From the NCBI GenBank assembly GCA_964465375.1, contig CAYXIJ010000003.1:1-64000 (forward strand): DNA of 64,000 nt, read 5' to 3'. Below the pieces are notes generated by a model. The model made no database searches. It was not told where the DNA came from and worked only from the letters and a program-made list of their open reading frames with translations. The position numbers and the translations under genes are program-made. Below are positions 15,683 to 24,809 of the stretch, one piece after another (within the stretch, counting starts at the first letter, position 1; each line of letters starts with the position of its first letter). Origin of the DNA: CAJWKT01 sp964465375 (lineage in GTDB: Bacteria > Pseudomonadota > Gammaproteobacteria > Steroidobacterales > Rariloculaceae).

Positions 15683-16242
15683 GCATTAAGTCTGATCGAT
15701 GGATTCAGAGAATGGCAAAACAGGGCATGATCGAACCGTTTGAGGGCGCTCAGATTCGTGGACCAGAAGCGGATCGTGTGATTTCGTATGGTACGTCAAG
15801 TTACGGTTACGATGTTCGCTGTGCGGCAGACTTTAAGGTTTTTACAAATATTAATTCAGCAGTAGTTGATCCTAAAGATTTTGATGAATCGAGCTTTGTG
15901 GATATGCGTAGTGATGTGTGTATTGTTCCTCCCAATTCATTCGCCTTAGCAAGAACAGTTGAGTACTTCCGGATACCGAGAAACGTTTTGACTATTTGTT
16001 TAGGTAAGTCCACTTATGCTCGTTGTGGAATTATTGTGAATGTAACTCCATTGGAGCCTGAATGGGAAGGACATGTCACTCTTGAGTTTTCCAACACTAC
16101 ACCCCTGCCAGCTAAAATCTACGCTAATGAGGGCGTAGCCCAGATGATTTTTTTTGAGTCTGATGAGGTGTGTGACGTCAGCTACAGGGATCGTGGTGGA
16201 AAATACCAAGGTCAGAAGGGTGTTACGATGCCGAAGGCATAG
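15679..16242 (+). CDS. dcd: dCTP deaminase
   Basis: The 187-residue trimeric enzyme converts dCTP to dUTP for thymidylate synthesis. The conserved K-S-T-Y-A-R-C-G phrase and the catalytic region V-T-P-L-E-P-E-W-E-G are both intact, and the length matches the family. The GTG start at 15679 overlaps the apbC stop and has GAGGAG just upstream, so the genes are co-translated. A run of T residues shortly after the stop could belong to a weak terminator ahead of the convergent DUF3108 gene. Confidence 0.97.
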   Translation: MSIKSDRWIQRMAKQGMIEPFEGAQIRGPEADRVISYGTSSYGYDVRCAADFKVFTNINSAVVDPKDFDESSFVDMRSDVCIVPPNSFALARTVEYFRIPRNVLTICLGKSTYARCGIIVNVTPLEPEWEGHVTLEFSNTTPLPAKIYANEGVAQMIFFESDEVCDVSYRDRGGKYQGQKGVTMPKA

Positions 16243-16303
16243 CGGTAAATCGCGCGGCTTTTTTGTATCCTCAGTTTCCTAGGATGTGTATCCCATAATG
16301 CCC

Positions 16304-17044
16304 TTATTTTTTTAGTCCCTTGACACTTTGTAAGACAAAAACAGCGTATGTTTGTGAGGATCTTTTCTGCTCTATACGTACCGGTAGATATGAAAGTTCC
16401 GGTGCTAACCAGATTGAAGTCCGGCGTGTCGAATTATCCCGTTGCTGTGTGTACTCACGAGTTATTATCATTCCTAGTGGAGTTTCCTGGGTGGCTTCTC
16501 CCTCGTAGGTGTAGCGGTAGGTTTTGAGTGAATTTCCATCTACTAACATATAGGGGCCGGGCTCTATACCCATGGATAAATCTAGCATCATCGTGACCTG
16601 CATGCTACCTCTGTCAAGTGCGTTATCCTGTATTTCCACCGCAGACGCGGTTCCTCCCTCGGTAGTTATAGCAATTCCTTCGTCCCAATTAAATACCGTG
16701 TGTAAGCCTTTTTTTTTCGTACCATTAGTACTCTGCGACCAGAACTCAGTAGGCCGAATTCTGTTTTTCTCGTAAATAAAGTCTGTATGTTCCAGAATAG
16801 GATCTGGCTGGAGAAGCCTCAGCATTCCGTGGACTACCATTTTAGAAGTAAATCTGTAAGTGTTTTCATCTGGTTTTGGCTGGACACTCAATTCTGACGT
16901 ACCAATAATTTTCCCTCTGAGCTCCACTTGATACACCGCGTGGTATGTTTTTATTGCTTCTTCAGCGATGCAAATATTCACGTAATTAATTAATGTGATA
17001 CTTAAGATTAATGATATTTTGGGTAAACTAAGGCGAGTGTTCAT
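16304..17044 (-). CDS. DUF3108 periplasmic protein
   Basis: This 246-residue protein has an N-terminal signal sequence (about 1-27) and a beta-rich body matching DUF3108: Y-H-A-V-Y-Q-V near the start, F-W-S-Q-S-T-N-G in the middle, and L-P-V-R-I-E-Q near the end. The function is unknown; the fold suggests an envelope beta-barrel or lipid-associated protein. Its start lies inside the end of purN (17 bp overlap), the usual purM-purN-DUF3108 order in gammaproteobacteria, so it is probably co-transcribed with purine genes. Confidence 0.85.
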   Translation of the reverse strand: MNTRLSLPKISLILSITLINYVNICIAEEAIKTYHAVYQVELRGKIIGTSELSVQPKPDENTYRFTSKMVVHGMLRLLQPDPILEHTDFIYEKNRIRPTEFWSQSTNGTKKKGLHTVFNWDEGIAITTEGGTASAVEIQDNALDRGSMQVTMMLDLSMGIEPGPYMLVDGNSLKTYRYTYEGEATQETPLGMIITREYTQQRDNSTRRTSIWLAPELSYLPVRIEQKRSSQTYAVFVLQSVKGLKK

Positions 17045-17699
17045 GTTTATCCTCTATCAAAATGGGCCCTTCTAATTTTTGGTCGTCCAGAATCACATTG
17101 CTTCCTTCTAGGGTCAAGCGTTGGCTTGCTAGCCATGCTACAGCTTGGGGAAGGATAATGTACTCGCCTTCGTGGACTCGTTGTGCAAGTTCCGCTTCAC
17201 TTTCTTTTACCTTAATAGGGATACAATATTGAATGATGCGGGGACCACCGTCGAGTTCTTCCGTTACAAAGTGTACTGTTGCCCCATGTTTTTCATCTCC
17301 CTCTTCTAGTACCCTTCGATGGGTATCCAATCCGCGATATCGTGGCAATAAAGATGGGTGGATATTGATTATTTTTCCGCAAAAATGGTTTACAAAACCG
17401 GCACCGAGCACTTTCATGAAGCCCGCAAGTACGATCAGGCCCGGTTCGTAGGAATCAATATGACTAGCAAGTTCCAGTTCATACGTTTCCCGGTTTGGAA
17501 AATCAGAGCTAGCTAGACAGTGGGTAGGTATGTTTGCCCGGTTGGCACGCTTAATTCCCGGTGCCTCTGGCCTATCGCTAAAAACCGCTTGGATTCTAGT
17601 GTTAATTTTTCCTGTTTTTTCGGCATCGATTAGTGCTTGAAGATTAGTTCCTTCCCCAGAGATCAGAACGACTACATTAAGATGGGGGATATTGGTCAA
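17028..17699 (-). CDS. purN: Phosphoribosylglycinamide formyltransferase
   Basis: The 223-residue enzyme transfers a formyl group from 10-formyltetrahydrofolate to GAR, the third step of purine synthesis. The N-terminal S-G-E-G-T-N-L-Q-A-L phosphate loop differs slightly from the common S-G-S-G-S-N. The catalytic I-N-I-H-P-S-L-L-P with its Asn and His, and the E-L-D-G-G aspartate, are conserved. The start overlaps the purM stop by 4 bp. Confidence 0.96.
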   Translation of the reverse strand: MTNIPHLNVVVLISGEGTNLQALIDAEKTGKINTRIQAVFSDRPEAPGIKRANRANIPTHCLASSDFPNRETYELELASHIDSYEPGLIVLAGFMKVLGAGFVNHFCGKIINIHPSLLPRYRGLDTHRRVLEEGDEKHGATVHFVTEELDGGPRIIQYCIPIKVKESEAELAQRVHEGEYIILPQAVAWLASQRLTLEGSNVILDDQKLEGPILIEDKHEHSP

Positions 17700-18715
17700 T
17701 CTACAGTGACCCTCTGATTTGAGTCAGGGATTATTTCGCCAACTAGCCACGCTTTTTCACCCTGCTTTTTGAGACAACCCAAAGTTTTTTCTACACTGGA
17801 GGTATCTACCACGGCAACCATACCTAGGCCGCAGTTGAAGGTGCGCAACATTTCTTCTTCCGCAATACCTGAGTTTTCTAGCCAATGGAATACTTGGGGC
17901 CATTCCCAGGCTTTTCTTTCTAAGTGCACACCGAGGCCATCTGGCAGGATTCTCGGAATGTTTTCAAGCAGCCCCCCTCCAGTTATATGGGCGAGTCCTT
18001 TGATGTGGTTTTCTTTGAGGAGTGTTAGTACGGTTGTCACGTAGATTCGCGTTGGTTGTAGAATTGTATCTAGGAGTTTTTTTTGTCTTAGGGAGTCGGG
18101 CTTGGTTTTTAGCACTTCTCGGATCAATGAATAGCCATTAGCGTGTGGTCCAGAGGAAGCCAGCCCAATAACCTTGTCTCCTTGGGTAATACCAGTGCCA
18201 TCTATAAGTTGGTCCTGTTCGACAATACCGACACAGAAACCAGCCAGGTCATATTCACCTGGGGTGCCCATGCCCGGGTGTTCAGCAGTTTCTCCCCCGA
18301 TTAGGGAGGCTCCAGCCATTTTGCACCCGTGTGCAATGCCTTTTATTACTCGTGTTGCAATATCTAAGTCTAGGCTTTGTGTTGCAAAGTAATCGAGAAA
18401 AAATAGTGGTTCAGCTCCTTGGACAACGACATCATTGGCGCACATTGCCACTAGATCTATGCCAATTGTATCGTGAGCATTATGTTCAATTGCCAGCTTT
18501 AGTTTAGTGCCAACACCATCGGCACCAGACACTAATATTGGGTGACGATAGCGGTCCATAGCTAACTTGAATAGACCACCGAAACCACCCAGTCCTCCGA
18601 TAACTTCTGGGCGATGAGTGAAAGAGACACTTTCTTTAATACGACTTACAAGCGTTTCACCAGCGTCAATATCGACACCCGCTGACTTGTAAGTGAATCG
18701 ATTTTTAGATGTCAT
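17696..18715 (-). CDS. purM: Phosphoribosylformylglycinamidine cyclo-ligase (AIR synthetase)
   Basis: The 339-residue enzyme closes the imidazole ring of AIR using ATP. Family signatures are complete: the S-G-A-D-G-V-G-T-K-L-K substrate loop, G-E-T-A-E-H-P-G and the H-I-T-G-G-G-L segment. Length is standard. It is first of a purM-purN-DUF3108 operon and divergent from the DUF2066 gene across an 80-bp gap. Confidence 0.97.
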   Translation of the reverse strand: MTSKNRFTYKSAGVDIDAGETLVSRIKESVSFTHRPEVIGGLGGFGGLFKLAMDRYRHPILVSGADGVGTKLKLAIEHNAHDTIGIDLVAMCANDVVVQGAEPLFFLDYFATQSLDLDIATRVIKGIAHGCKMAGASLIGGETAEHPGMGTPGEYDLAGFCVGIVEQDQLIDGTGITQGDKVIGLASSGPHANGYSLIREVLKTKPDSLRQKKLLDTILQPTRIYVTTVLTLLKENHIKGLAHITGGGLLENIPRILPDGLGVHLERKAWEWPQVFHWLENSGIAEEEMLRTFNCGLGMVAVVDTSSVEKTLGCLKKQGEKAWLVGEIIPDSNQRVTVD

Positions 18716-18795
18716 TATGGAATAACCCGCTGGTGCACAGAAGAGAATCTTTGAGGACGCTATAATAAGCTACGTTGCGCACTTCTGGACAGAGG

Positions 18796-19890
18796 ATGAG
18801 TGTACCCACCAAATTTGACCTGCGCCACAGATCGTTGACCATACGGTCCATATTTGCATTGGTATTGGCGATGCTATGCCTCCCATGCGTAGTTTTTGCA
18901 GCCACTTTTAGCGGTTTGTACACTGTTAACGTAGCACTCCAACCTGGCTCTATGCTCACCCAAGGCGAGGCTACTCGGGTTGCTATGGGGCGGCTTTTAA
19001 CACGAATAACCGGCCATCCGGATGCCGTAAGGGAGCTTATTTTCTTAAATTTATTAGATAAGGCTGAAGATTTTGTGCTCGAAATAGGTAGGCTCAATCG
19101 AGACACATTGACTGTTACCTTCGACGAACAATCAGTAGAGCGCGAACTACGCTTTTTGGATCAACCTGTATGGGGCCCTGAGAGGCCGCTGACTTTGATT
19201 TGGGTAGCGGTTGATGCAGGTCTTGGTCAGAGAAGTATCCTCTCTGGTGAGATTTCAGGATCCAAAAATGAGCTAGCAATGACGGATTTGGATGATAGGC
19301 TGCGACAAGAAATTCTTGGAGCCGCTTATGCTCGTGGTTTGCCTGTAGCCTTCCCGTTGTTGGATCTCGAAGATATAGCATCACTTACTTTTGTGGATGT
19401 CTGGGGGGGGTTTAATGACAGGATTCGTGAAGCATCAGTACGTTATAAAGCTGATGCTATCCTCAGTGGGAGAATCAGGGTAAGTGAACTTGGCGACAAC
19501 GTGCAGTGGACTTTGATCCAGGGAGATCGGGAGCGTGGAATTACTACTGCTACTTTAGGTGAAGGGCTAGATCGTGTTGCGGAAATCTATGCTGAGGAGT
19601 TTGGCGCCATTGGTAGGTCACGTACTACTCAGATTGCAGTGCTTGGCGTGACAGAAAGTAGTCACTATTTTGAAGTTCTTAGATATATGAATTCCCTGAG
19701 TTTTTTGGAGTCAGTGAAGGTTGAGCAATATGACCCTACTGGGTTATTTGTGCGTATTACTTGGAGGGGCGATCTAGGTTTGCTACAGAGAATGCTTAGC
19801 TTAGACAATATGCTGACACCGGCAAGTATTACGGGAATACAGGGCGGAGAAAGATCCTCAACCCATTTAGCTTTCCGGTTACTTCGCTGA
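18796..19890 (+). CDS. DUF2066 protein
   Basis: The predicted protein is 364 residues with a signal peptide or anchor at about 15-35 (hydrophobic, ending V-F-A-A-T-F). It matches DUF2066, a family found beside purM and a CDP-alcohol transferase in many gammaproteobacteria. Its biochemical role is unknown. ATG 18796 with GAGG upstream is preferred over the in-frame TTG at 18775. The stop overlaps the next start (TGATG), so it is translationally coupled to the phosphatidyltransferase gene. Confidence 0.85.
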   Translation: MSVPTKFDLRHRSLTIRSIFALVLAMLCLPCVVFAATFSGLYTVNVALQPGSMLTQGEATRVAMGRLLTRITGHPDAVRELIFLNLLDKAEDFVLEIGRLNRDTLTVTFDEQSVERELRFLDQPVWGPERPLTLIWVAVDAGLGQRSILSGEISGSKNELAMTDLDDRLRQEILGAAYARGLPVAFPLLDLEDIASLTFVDVWGGFNDRIREASVRYKADAILSGRIRVSELGDNVQWTLIQGDRERGITTATLGEGLDRVAEIYAEEFGAIGRSRTTQIAVLGVTESSHYFEVLRYMNSLSFLESVKVEQYDPTGLFVRITWRGDLGLLQRMLSLDNMLTPASITGIQGGERSSTHLAFRLLR

Positions 19891-20447
19891 TGATGTTTCG
19901 ATGGATACCGAATGCGATTTGCGTGGGCCGCATCTTGTTGGTTGGCCCAATAGTAATTTTTCTTTTTGAAGAAGCCTATTTAGGTGCTTTTGCATTGATT
20001 GCTGTAGCAGGATTTTCGGATGCATTAGATGGCTTTCTGGCTAAACAGTTTGGTTGGCGTACCGAATTCGGGAGTTTTTTAGATCCAGCAGCTGACAAGA
20101 TACTTGTGGCAGGTGTATTTTTAACTCTTACCTATGTAGGTATCGTGCCACTTGGTATCACAATAGTTGTTCTAGCCAGAGATGCTGTGATTATTGTGGG
20201 CGCCCTTGCTTATCGTTTGCTAATTGCAAAAGTCCACTGTTCACCTACTAGTATTAGCAAGCTAAATACATTGGCACAACTAATATTTGTAGGCCTTAGT
20301 GTTATTGAGGCCGCTTTTGGGTGGCCATCTGAGATTTATTTAACAATCATGGGTGCATTGGTGGTCTTTACTAGTATTACCAGCGGATTATCTTACGCCA
20401 TGCAATGGAGTAAGTTAGATTGGTGGAAAATATACGCATCTTCATAG
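19890..20447 (+). CDS. CDP-alcohol phosphatidyltransferase
   Basis: The 185-residue integral membrane enzyme has the CDP-OH-P motif S-D-A-L-D-G-F-L-A-K followed by G-S-F-L-D-P-A-A-D, giving the D-x2-D-G and G-x3-D-x3-D metal-binding residues near 45-70. Six membrane helices are expected. The family makes phosphatidylglycerophosphate or related lipids. The true acceptor (glycerol-3-phosphate or phosphatidylglycerol) cannot be read from sequence. It is coupled to DUF2066 and precedes hda, a conserved order. Confidence 0.9.
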   Translation: MMFRWIPNAICVGRILLVGPIVIFLFEEAYLGAFALIAVAGFSDALDGFLAKQFGWRTEFGSFLDPAADKILVAGVFLTLTYVGIVPLGITIVVLARDAVIIVGALAYRLLIAKVHCSPTSISKLNTLAQLIFVGLSVIEAAFGWPSEIYLTIMGALVVFTSITSGLSYAMQWSKLDWWKIYASS

Positions 20448-20581
20448 GATGGAAGGTGCTTGATTATCGATTTAGATTTTACGAGTTAGCTGATTCGTTT
20501 ATTTTTTTGGTGCTTTAGTGTCCTTATATAGCCTTTTATTCTTTTTTAGCGTTAACAAATTGACTTTGTGGTCTTAAGGTT

Positions 20582-21271
20582 ATGGCGCAGATACCCCTAC
20601 CGATCCGATTGGATGTACATGCACGATTTAGCACCTTTGTGGCTGGGGAGAATCGGGTTGTGCTTGACCATCTCCTTGGAATTAGTACGGGCCAGAGAGC
20701 TCAAATACTTTGGATATGGGGACCACCTGGCTCAGGAAAGAGCCACTTATTGCAAGCATTGTGTACTAGCGAAAATGATTTAGAGCGTTCAACGATTTAT
20801 TTACCTATGAAAAATTCCAGGCTGCCTGGGCCGGGTGTTTTGGATGGACTAGAGGCACTAGATTTGGTAGCCATCGATGATGTGGGGCAGATTGTCGGGG
20901 TGAGTGATTGGGAGCATGCATTATTTTCGCTCTACAATGAATTATTGACGCAAGAGGGTTGTTTGCTGATGACGGCCTTGGGGCCGCCAAGTGTTATAGC
21001 ATTTTCACTTCCTGATTTGGCTTCACGTGCAGCAGGGGCTGTTGTTTATCGACTGGAGCCACTAGGTGAAGACGCCGCGCTCGTGGCACTAAAGGAGCAC
21101 GCTTCTTATAGGGGATTGGAACTTCCTGATGCCTCAGCTCGTTATCTGATGCGGCATGTTGAGCGTAACATGTCGGCACTTTGTAGGTCGCTTGAGAAGC
21201 TAGATGCAGCCTCTATGGTTTCTCAGCGCCGGTTAACGGTACCATTTATTAGGGATGTTCTTGAGATTTAA
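20582..21271 (+). CDS. hda: DnaA regulatory inactivator Hda
   Basis: This 229-residue AAA+ protein resembles DnaA domain III. With the beta clamp it stimulates hydrolysis of DnaA-bound ATP to stop re-initiation. P.V.-R-L-D-style N-terminus (I-P-L-P-I-R-L-D) fits the clamp-binding peptide region. Walker A is G-P-P-G-S-G-K-S-H near 52-60, and Walker B V-A-I-D-D-V near 95-100. The 3' end overlaps that of convergent wrbA by 23 bp. Confidence 0.93.
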   Translation: MAQIPLPIRLDVHARFSTFVAGENRVVLDHLLGISTGQRAQILWIWGPPGSGKSHLLQALCTSENDLERSTIYLPMKNSRLPGPGVLDGLEALDLVAIDDVGQIVGVSDWEHALFSLYNELLTQEGCLLMTALGPPSVIAFSLPDLASRAAGAVVYRLEPLGEDAALVALKEHASYRGLELPDASARYLMRHVERNMSALCRSLEKLDAASMVSQRRLTVPFIRDVLEI

Positions 21272-21854
21272 GGAGGCTTGCTAGTCGCGCAATGCGCTTG
21301 CCCAGTGCTTTTGCAAGCCTAGCCTCGTCAGCGGATAGAGTATTGTCACACCATGGAGCTGCCACGTGGGAGGCGCCGTATGGGGTACCTCCTGTTCGTG
21401 TCTCATTTAGGCCAGGCTCCGTATATGGGATTCCCGCCCACACCATGCCATGATGAATAAGTGGGAGGGCCATAGAGAGGAGGGTGGTTTCTTGGCCACC
21501 ATGAAGAGAACCTGTTGATGTAAATACTCCTGCTGGTTTATTTACTAGTGATCCCTTTATCCAAAGTCCGCTTGTACTATCCAAAAAATATTTCAGTGGG
21601 GCTGCCATATTTCCAAATCTCGTCGGGCTACCTAACAGCAGTCCATCGCAGTTCTCTAATTCTTCAAGCTCGCAGTAAGGTGGGCCTTCACTAGGTAACT
21701 CTGGGTCGACAGCTTTACAAGTCACGGAGACCGATGGAACAGTTCTAATTTTGGCCAACATGCCCGCTTCCTCGACTCCCCGTGCTGCCAGTCTTGCAAG
21801 TTCGGCAGTTTTCCCTTCCTTCGAGTAATACACTACTAACACTGTTGTTTTCAC
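21249..21854 (-). CDS. wrbA: WrbA-type NAD(P)H:quinone oxidoreductase
   Basis: The 201-residue flavodoxin-fold protein binds FMN and reduces quinones by two electrons, protecting from redox cycling. The phosphate-binding loop Y-Y-S-K-E-G-K-T lies near residue 9, and G-S-P-T-R-F-G-N-M and S-T-G-S-L-H-G-G-Q-E are the WrbA signatures. It overlaps arsC by 4 bp, and the arsC-wrbA pair beside hda is conserved in gammaproteobacteria. Confidence 0.95.
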   Translation of the reverse strand: MKTTVLVVYYSKEGKTAELARLAARGVEEAGMLAKIRTVPSVSVTCKAVDPELPSEGPPYCELEELENCDGLLLGSPTRFGNMAAPLKYFLDSTSGLWIKGSLVNKPAGVFTSTGSLHGGQETTLLSMALPLIHHGMVWAGIPYTEPGLNETRTGGTPYGASHVAAPWCDNTLSADEARLAKALGKRIARLASLLKSQEHP

Positions 21855-22201
21855 TGTACTAACTCCAAAATGTTCTCTGGAGGGCGCCCAATACGAGCCT
21901 GCTCACCTACTTCTACGATAGGGCGCTCGATAATTTTCGGATGTGTTGTCATTAGATTTACAAGCTCCCTTTCGCTAGCTTTCTCTAGGCTAATATTTGC
22001 CGCCTTAAAATCTGGTTCACTTGTACGAATAAGATTCTTAGCACTTAATCCTAGTTTCTTTATTAGTGACCTCAGTTTTTTCTTCGAGGGCGGTGCTTTA
22101 AGGTATTCTACGACTTCAAAATCAGCGCCAGTTTTTTCTAGTAGCTCCAATGTGGCTCTTGATTTGGAACAACGTGGATTGTGGTAAATTCTAGTTTTCA
22201 A
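21851..22201 (-). CDS. arsC: ArsC-family reductase (glutaredoxin-dependent arsenate reductase type)
   Basis: The 116-residue thioredoxin-fold protein has the N-terminal H-N-P-R-C-S-K-S-R active-site loop with the catalytic cysteine near residue 10. The later R-P-I-V arginine contact is present. ArsC reduces arsenate with glutathione and glutaredoxin, though homologues in this genomic setting may have another substrate. No arsenite pump is present nearby, so resistance is not supported by context. It is co-transcribed with wrbA. Confidence 0.92.
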   Translation of the reverse strand: MKTRIYHNPRCSKSRATLELLEKTGADFEVVEYLKAPPSKKKLRSLIKKLGLSAKNLIRTSEPDFKAANISLEKASERELVNLMTTHPKIIERPIVEVGEQARIGRPPENILELVQ

Positions 22202-22311
22202 TTGTAACTTCCTATTTTTTATAAATAATAATTTTTCTCTTCTTGCGGGCTTGACGACCCAAAGAAGTGCCTGTTACGTTTGGCTCCATTGAGCAAGGGA
22301 AGACTATAAAG

Positions 22312-22623
22312 ATGCAGAAGCTTTTGAGCCATATATTTAGCTTGGCTTTACTATCTTTCTTTGTAGTGTCTTGTTCTATTTCTCCGCCAGTGCAGGAGAT
22401 GAGCGATGCGCGTCAGGCGATTGCGGCAGCTGAGGTAGCAGATGCTTCTGAGCGCGCACCTTCCCAGATGGGCAATGCCAGGCGCTTTTTGGAGGAGGCG
22501 GAGGCTCATATAAAACAGCAGCAGTATGGACTCGCCCGCAGCATGGCTCGGATAGCAAAAAATAGTGCAGTAGAGGCCCTAGAGGTCAGTCAGGCGGCCG
22601 CTAATAGTGCCGAGAAAAATTAA
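22312..22623 (+). CDS. DUF4398 lipoprotein
   Basis: The predicted 103-residue protein has a lipoprotein signal (hydrophobic, then V-V-S-C at about residue 20). The mature part is an Ala/Glu-rich helical repeat: A-R-Q-A-I-A-A-A-E-V, M-G-N-A-R-R-F-L-E-E-A and Y-G-L-A-R-S-M-A-R-I-A. This matches DUF4398, often seen beside OmpA-type envelope proteins. ATG 22312 is preferred because the in-frame GTG at 22267 would put 15 polar residues before the signal. The 3' end overlaps the acylphosphatase start by 17 bp. Confidence 0.8.
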   Translation: MQKLLSHIFSLALLSFFVVSCSISPPVQEMSDARQAIAAAEVADASERAPSQMGNARRFLEEAEAHIKQQQYGLARSMARIAKNSAVEALEVSQAAANSAEKN

Positions 22624-22903
22624 AGAAGAGAGCACTCTACGGGTGGTGCGGTGTCTTGTAAGGGGGCGTGTTCAGGGCGTCTTTTATCGTTCTAATGCGG
22701 CCTCAGAAGCTGTTCGTCTTGAAATAGATGGTTGGGCTAAGAATTTGCCGGATGGACAAGTAGAAGTTGTTGCTAGTGGGAATGTCGAGACCGTTGCCGA
22801 GTTGTGTGGATGGCTTTGGCGTGGTTCCGAGTCAGCCCGAGTATCGGCAGTTCTAGTAGAGGAATGGTCTGGTCGTGTAGAGCCGGGTTTTCTCGTGCTA
22901 TAG
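22607..22903 (+). CDS. acyP: Acylphosphatase
   Basis: The 98-residue enzyme hydrolyses acyl phosphates. The loop G-R-V-Q-G-V-F-Y-R supplies the catalytic arginine and the phosphate cradle, and the catalytic asparagine is in G-W-A-K-N-L-P-D-G. It starts with GTG inside the end of the DUF4398 gene and ends 28 bp from the end of convergent proS. Confidence 0.93.
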   Translation: MPRKIKEESTLRVVRCLVRGRVQGVFYRSNAASEAVRLEIDGWAKNLPDGQVEVVASGNVETVAELCGWLWRGSESARVSAVLVEEWSGRVEPGFLVL

Positions 22904-22930
22904 CACAAATAAGTGCTGCATGAAGTAGCG

Positions 22931-24655
22931 TTAGTTGTTTTTATCCCTAAGGAATTTGGTAACTTGATCAAAGGGCATCAGTTGCGAGTCATCCTCGCGA
23001 CGGTTTTTGTATTCCACTTTACCTTTATCCCAAGCAGATTCGGTAATAACTATTCGGTGTGGAATTCCTAGAAGATCCGCATCAGCAAATTTAACCCCAG
23101 GTCTATAATTTCGGTCATCTATAAGAGTATCAAGGCCAGCGTCAATTAGTTTGCAGTAGAGCGTGTCAGTAGCTTCCCTTACCCGGTAGGATTTATCCAA
23201 ATTGATGGGAATTATTAGTACATTGAAGGGTGCTATGGTCGTTGGCCATATAATGCCTTGGTCGTCGTGGTTTTGTTCGATTGTGGCTGCTACTATCCGA
23301 GTTACGCCTATGCCATAACAACCCATTTCGATAGTTTGCGTTTTCCCCTGGTCATCTAGGACAGTAGCTCCCAAGGTTTTACTGTAGTCCCTGCCAAGTT
23401 GAAATATTTGTGCTACTTCAATTCCCCGCTCAACGGATAAGGGGCCGCCACCTTTCGGACTAGGATCACCTGCTATAGCATTTCGTAGATCTATAACTTC
23501 AGGTGGCTCAATATCACGCCCCCAGTTTACGCCCTTGTAGTGATAACCCGTTCGATTAGCGCCACAGACGAAGTCACTCATAAGTGAAGCATCTTGGTCC
23601 ATATAAATCGGCGCATCCAATGCCTTAGGTCCAAGGAAACCAACCTCACATCCAGTATCCTCATGGATCTCAGTAGCATTTAGCATGCGAAGCGGACTAG
23701 CGACCGCGTCGATTCTTTCGGCTTTTGTGGCATTGAGCTCATGGTCGCCCCGCAAAAGGAGTGCGATAGCCGGGGATTTTTCCCCCTTCACCAATATTGT
23801 TTTAAGGCACTTTTCTGGACCTACTTTAAAAAATTCACTAAGGGCCTCGATGCTTTTTATATTGGGTGTTTCTATGATCTCACATGTTTGTGTGGGTAAG
23901 TCACGTGTTTTGTTTGGGGGTTTTAGATCTATTACCTCGACATTGGCAGCAAAGTCATCTTCATCGCAATAAGCAATTTTATCCTCACCCGACTCGGCAA
24001 GCACTTGAAATTCTTCGGAGCGATTCCCGCCAATAGCTCCTGGGTCAGCTTGCACTACGCGAAATTTAAGCTTAAGGCGCGTGAATATTTTGTCGTAGGT
24101 TGAGCGCATTACCTCATAACCATCCCGCAAAAGGGATTCTTCATCAATGTGAAATGAGTAAGCGTCTTTCATGGTGAATTCACGAGCTCGCATTACGCCA
24201 AATCTTGGGCGAATTTCATCTCGGAATTTGGTCTGTATTTGATAATAATTCACAGGTAATTGACGATAACTTTTGAGTTCGTGTCGGGCAATATCTGTAA
24301 TCACTTCTTCATGCGTGGGACCTAAGCAAAAATTTCTTTTATGACGATCTTCCAGGCGCAGAAGTTCAGGGCCAAATTTTTCCCAACGCCCAGATTTCCT
24401 CCAAAGCTCTGCGGGTTGGACGACTGGCATCATTATTTCTAGCGCACCTGTTTGATTCATTTCTTCGCGTATGATGTTTTCAATTTTTTGAAGTACCCGC
24501 ATCCCAACAGGGAGCCAGCTGTAGAGCCCAGAAGCTAGGCGACGGATAAGGCCCGCCCGCAACATAAGTTGATGGCTAAGAGTTTCGGCTTCTGCCGGGA
24601 CCTCTTTAAGTGTATTAAGTGGTAATTTAGTTAGTTTCATCTCTAAATTTTCCAA
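22931..24655 (-). CDS. proS: Prolyl-tRNA synthetase
   Basis: The 574-residue class II synthetase charges tRNA-Pro. Class II motifs 1-3 are present, including the motif 2 phrase around F-R-D-E-I-R-P-R-F-G. The insertion between motifs 2 and 3 (about 230-380) is the YbaK-like editing domain that clears Ala-tRNA-Pro. The C-terminal anticodon-binding domain ends the protein. Length matches the standard bacterial form. It stands alone, convergent with acyP. Confidence 0.97.
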   Translation of the reverse strand: MENLEMKLTKLPLNTLKEVPAEAETLSHQLMLRAGLIRRLASGLYSWLPVGMRVLQKIENIIREEMNQTGALEIMMPVVQPAELWRKSGRWEKFGPELLRLEDRHKRNFCLGPTHEEVITDIARHELKSYRQLPVNYYQIQTKFRDEIRPRFGVMRAREFTMKDAYSFHIDEESLLRDGYEVMRSTYDKIFTRLKLKFRVVQADPGAIGGNRSEEFQVLAESGEDKIAYCDEDDFAANVEVIDLKPPNKTRDLPTQTCEIIETPNIKSIEALSEFFKVGPEKCLKTILVKGEKSPAIALLLRGDHELNATKAERIDAVASPLRMLNATEIHEDTGCEVGFLGPKALDAPIYMDQDASLMSDFVCGANRTGYHYKGVNWGRDIEPPEVIDLRNAIAGDPSPKGGGPLSVERGIEVAQIFQLGRDYSKTLGATVLDDQGKTQTIEMGCYGIGVTRIVAATIEQNHDDQGIIWPTTIAPFNVLIIPINLDKSYRVREATDTLYCKLIDAGLDTLIDDRNYRPGVKFADADLLGIPHRIVITESAWDKGKVEYKNRREDDSQLMPFDQVTKFLRDKNN

Positions 24656-24809
24656 GGGCCTCTAGCGAATAGGGTTAGATTGTAGCGGTGCTAGGTATGG
24701 CAGAGCCAGTCGAGGGCAGTTTTTCCAATCAAGTATCTATATAGGCATTGCGTCTAGGTAAGATTTCCATCAGCATGCGGGTCTTCATTTTGAGTATTAG
24801 TTAGCAAAA

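Noticed and set aside
16226..16270. Terminator at the end of dcd
   Set aside because: A T run follows GCGCGGC, but no convincing stable stem can be drawn, only short mismatched pairings.
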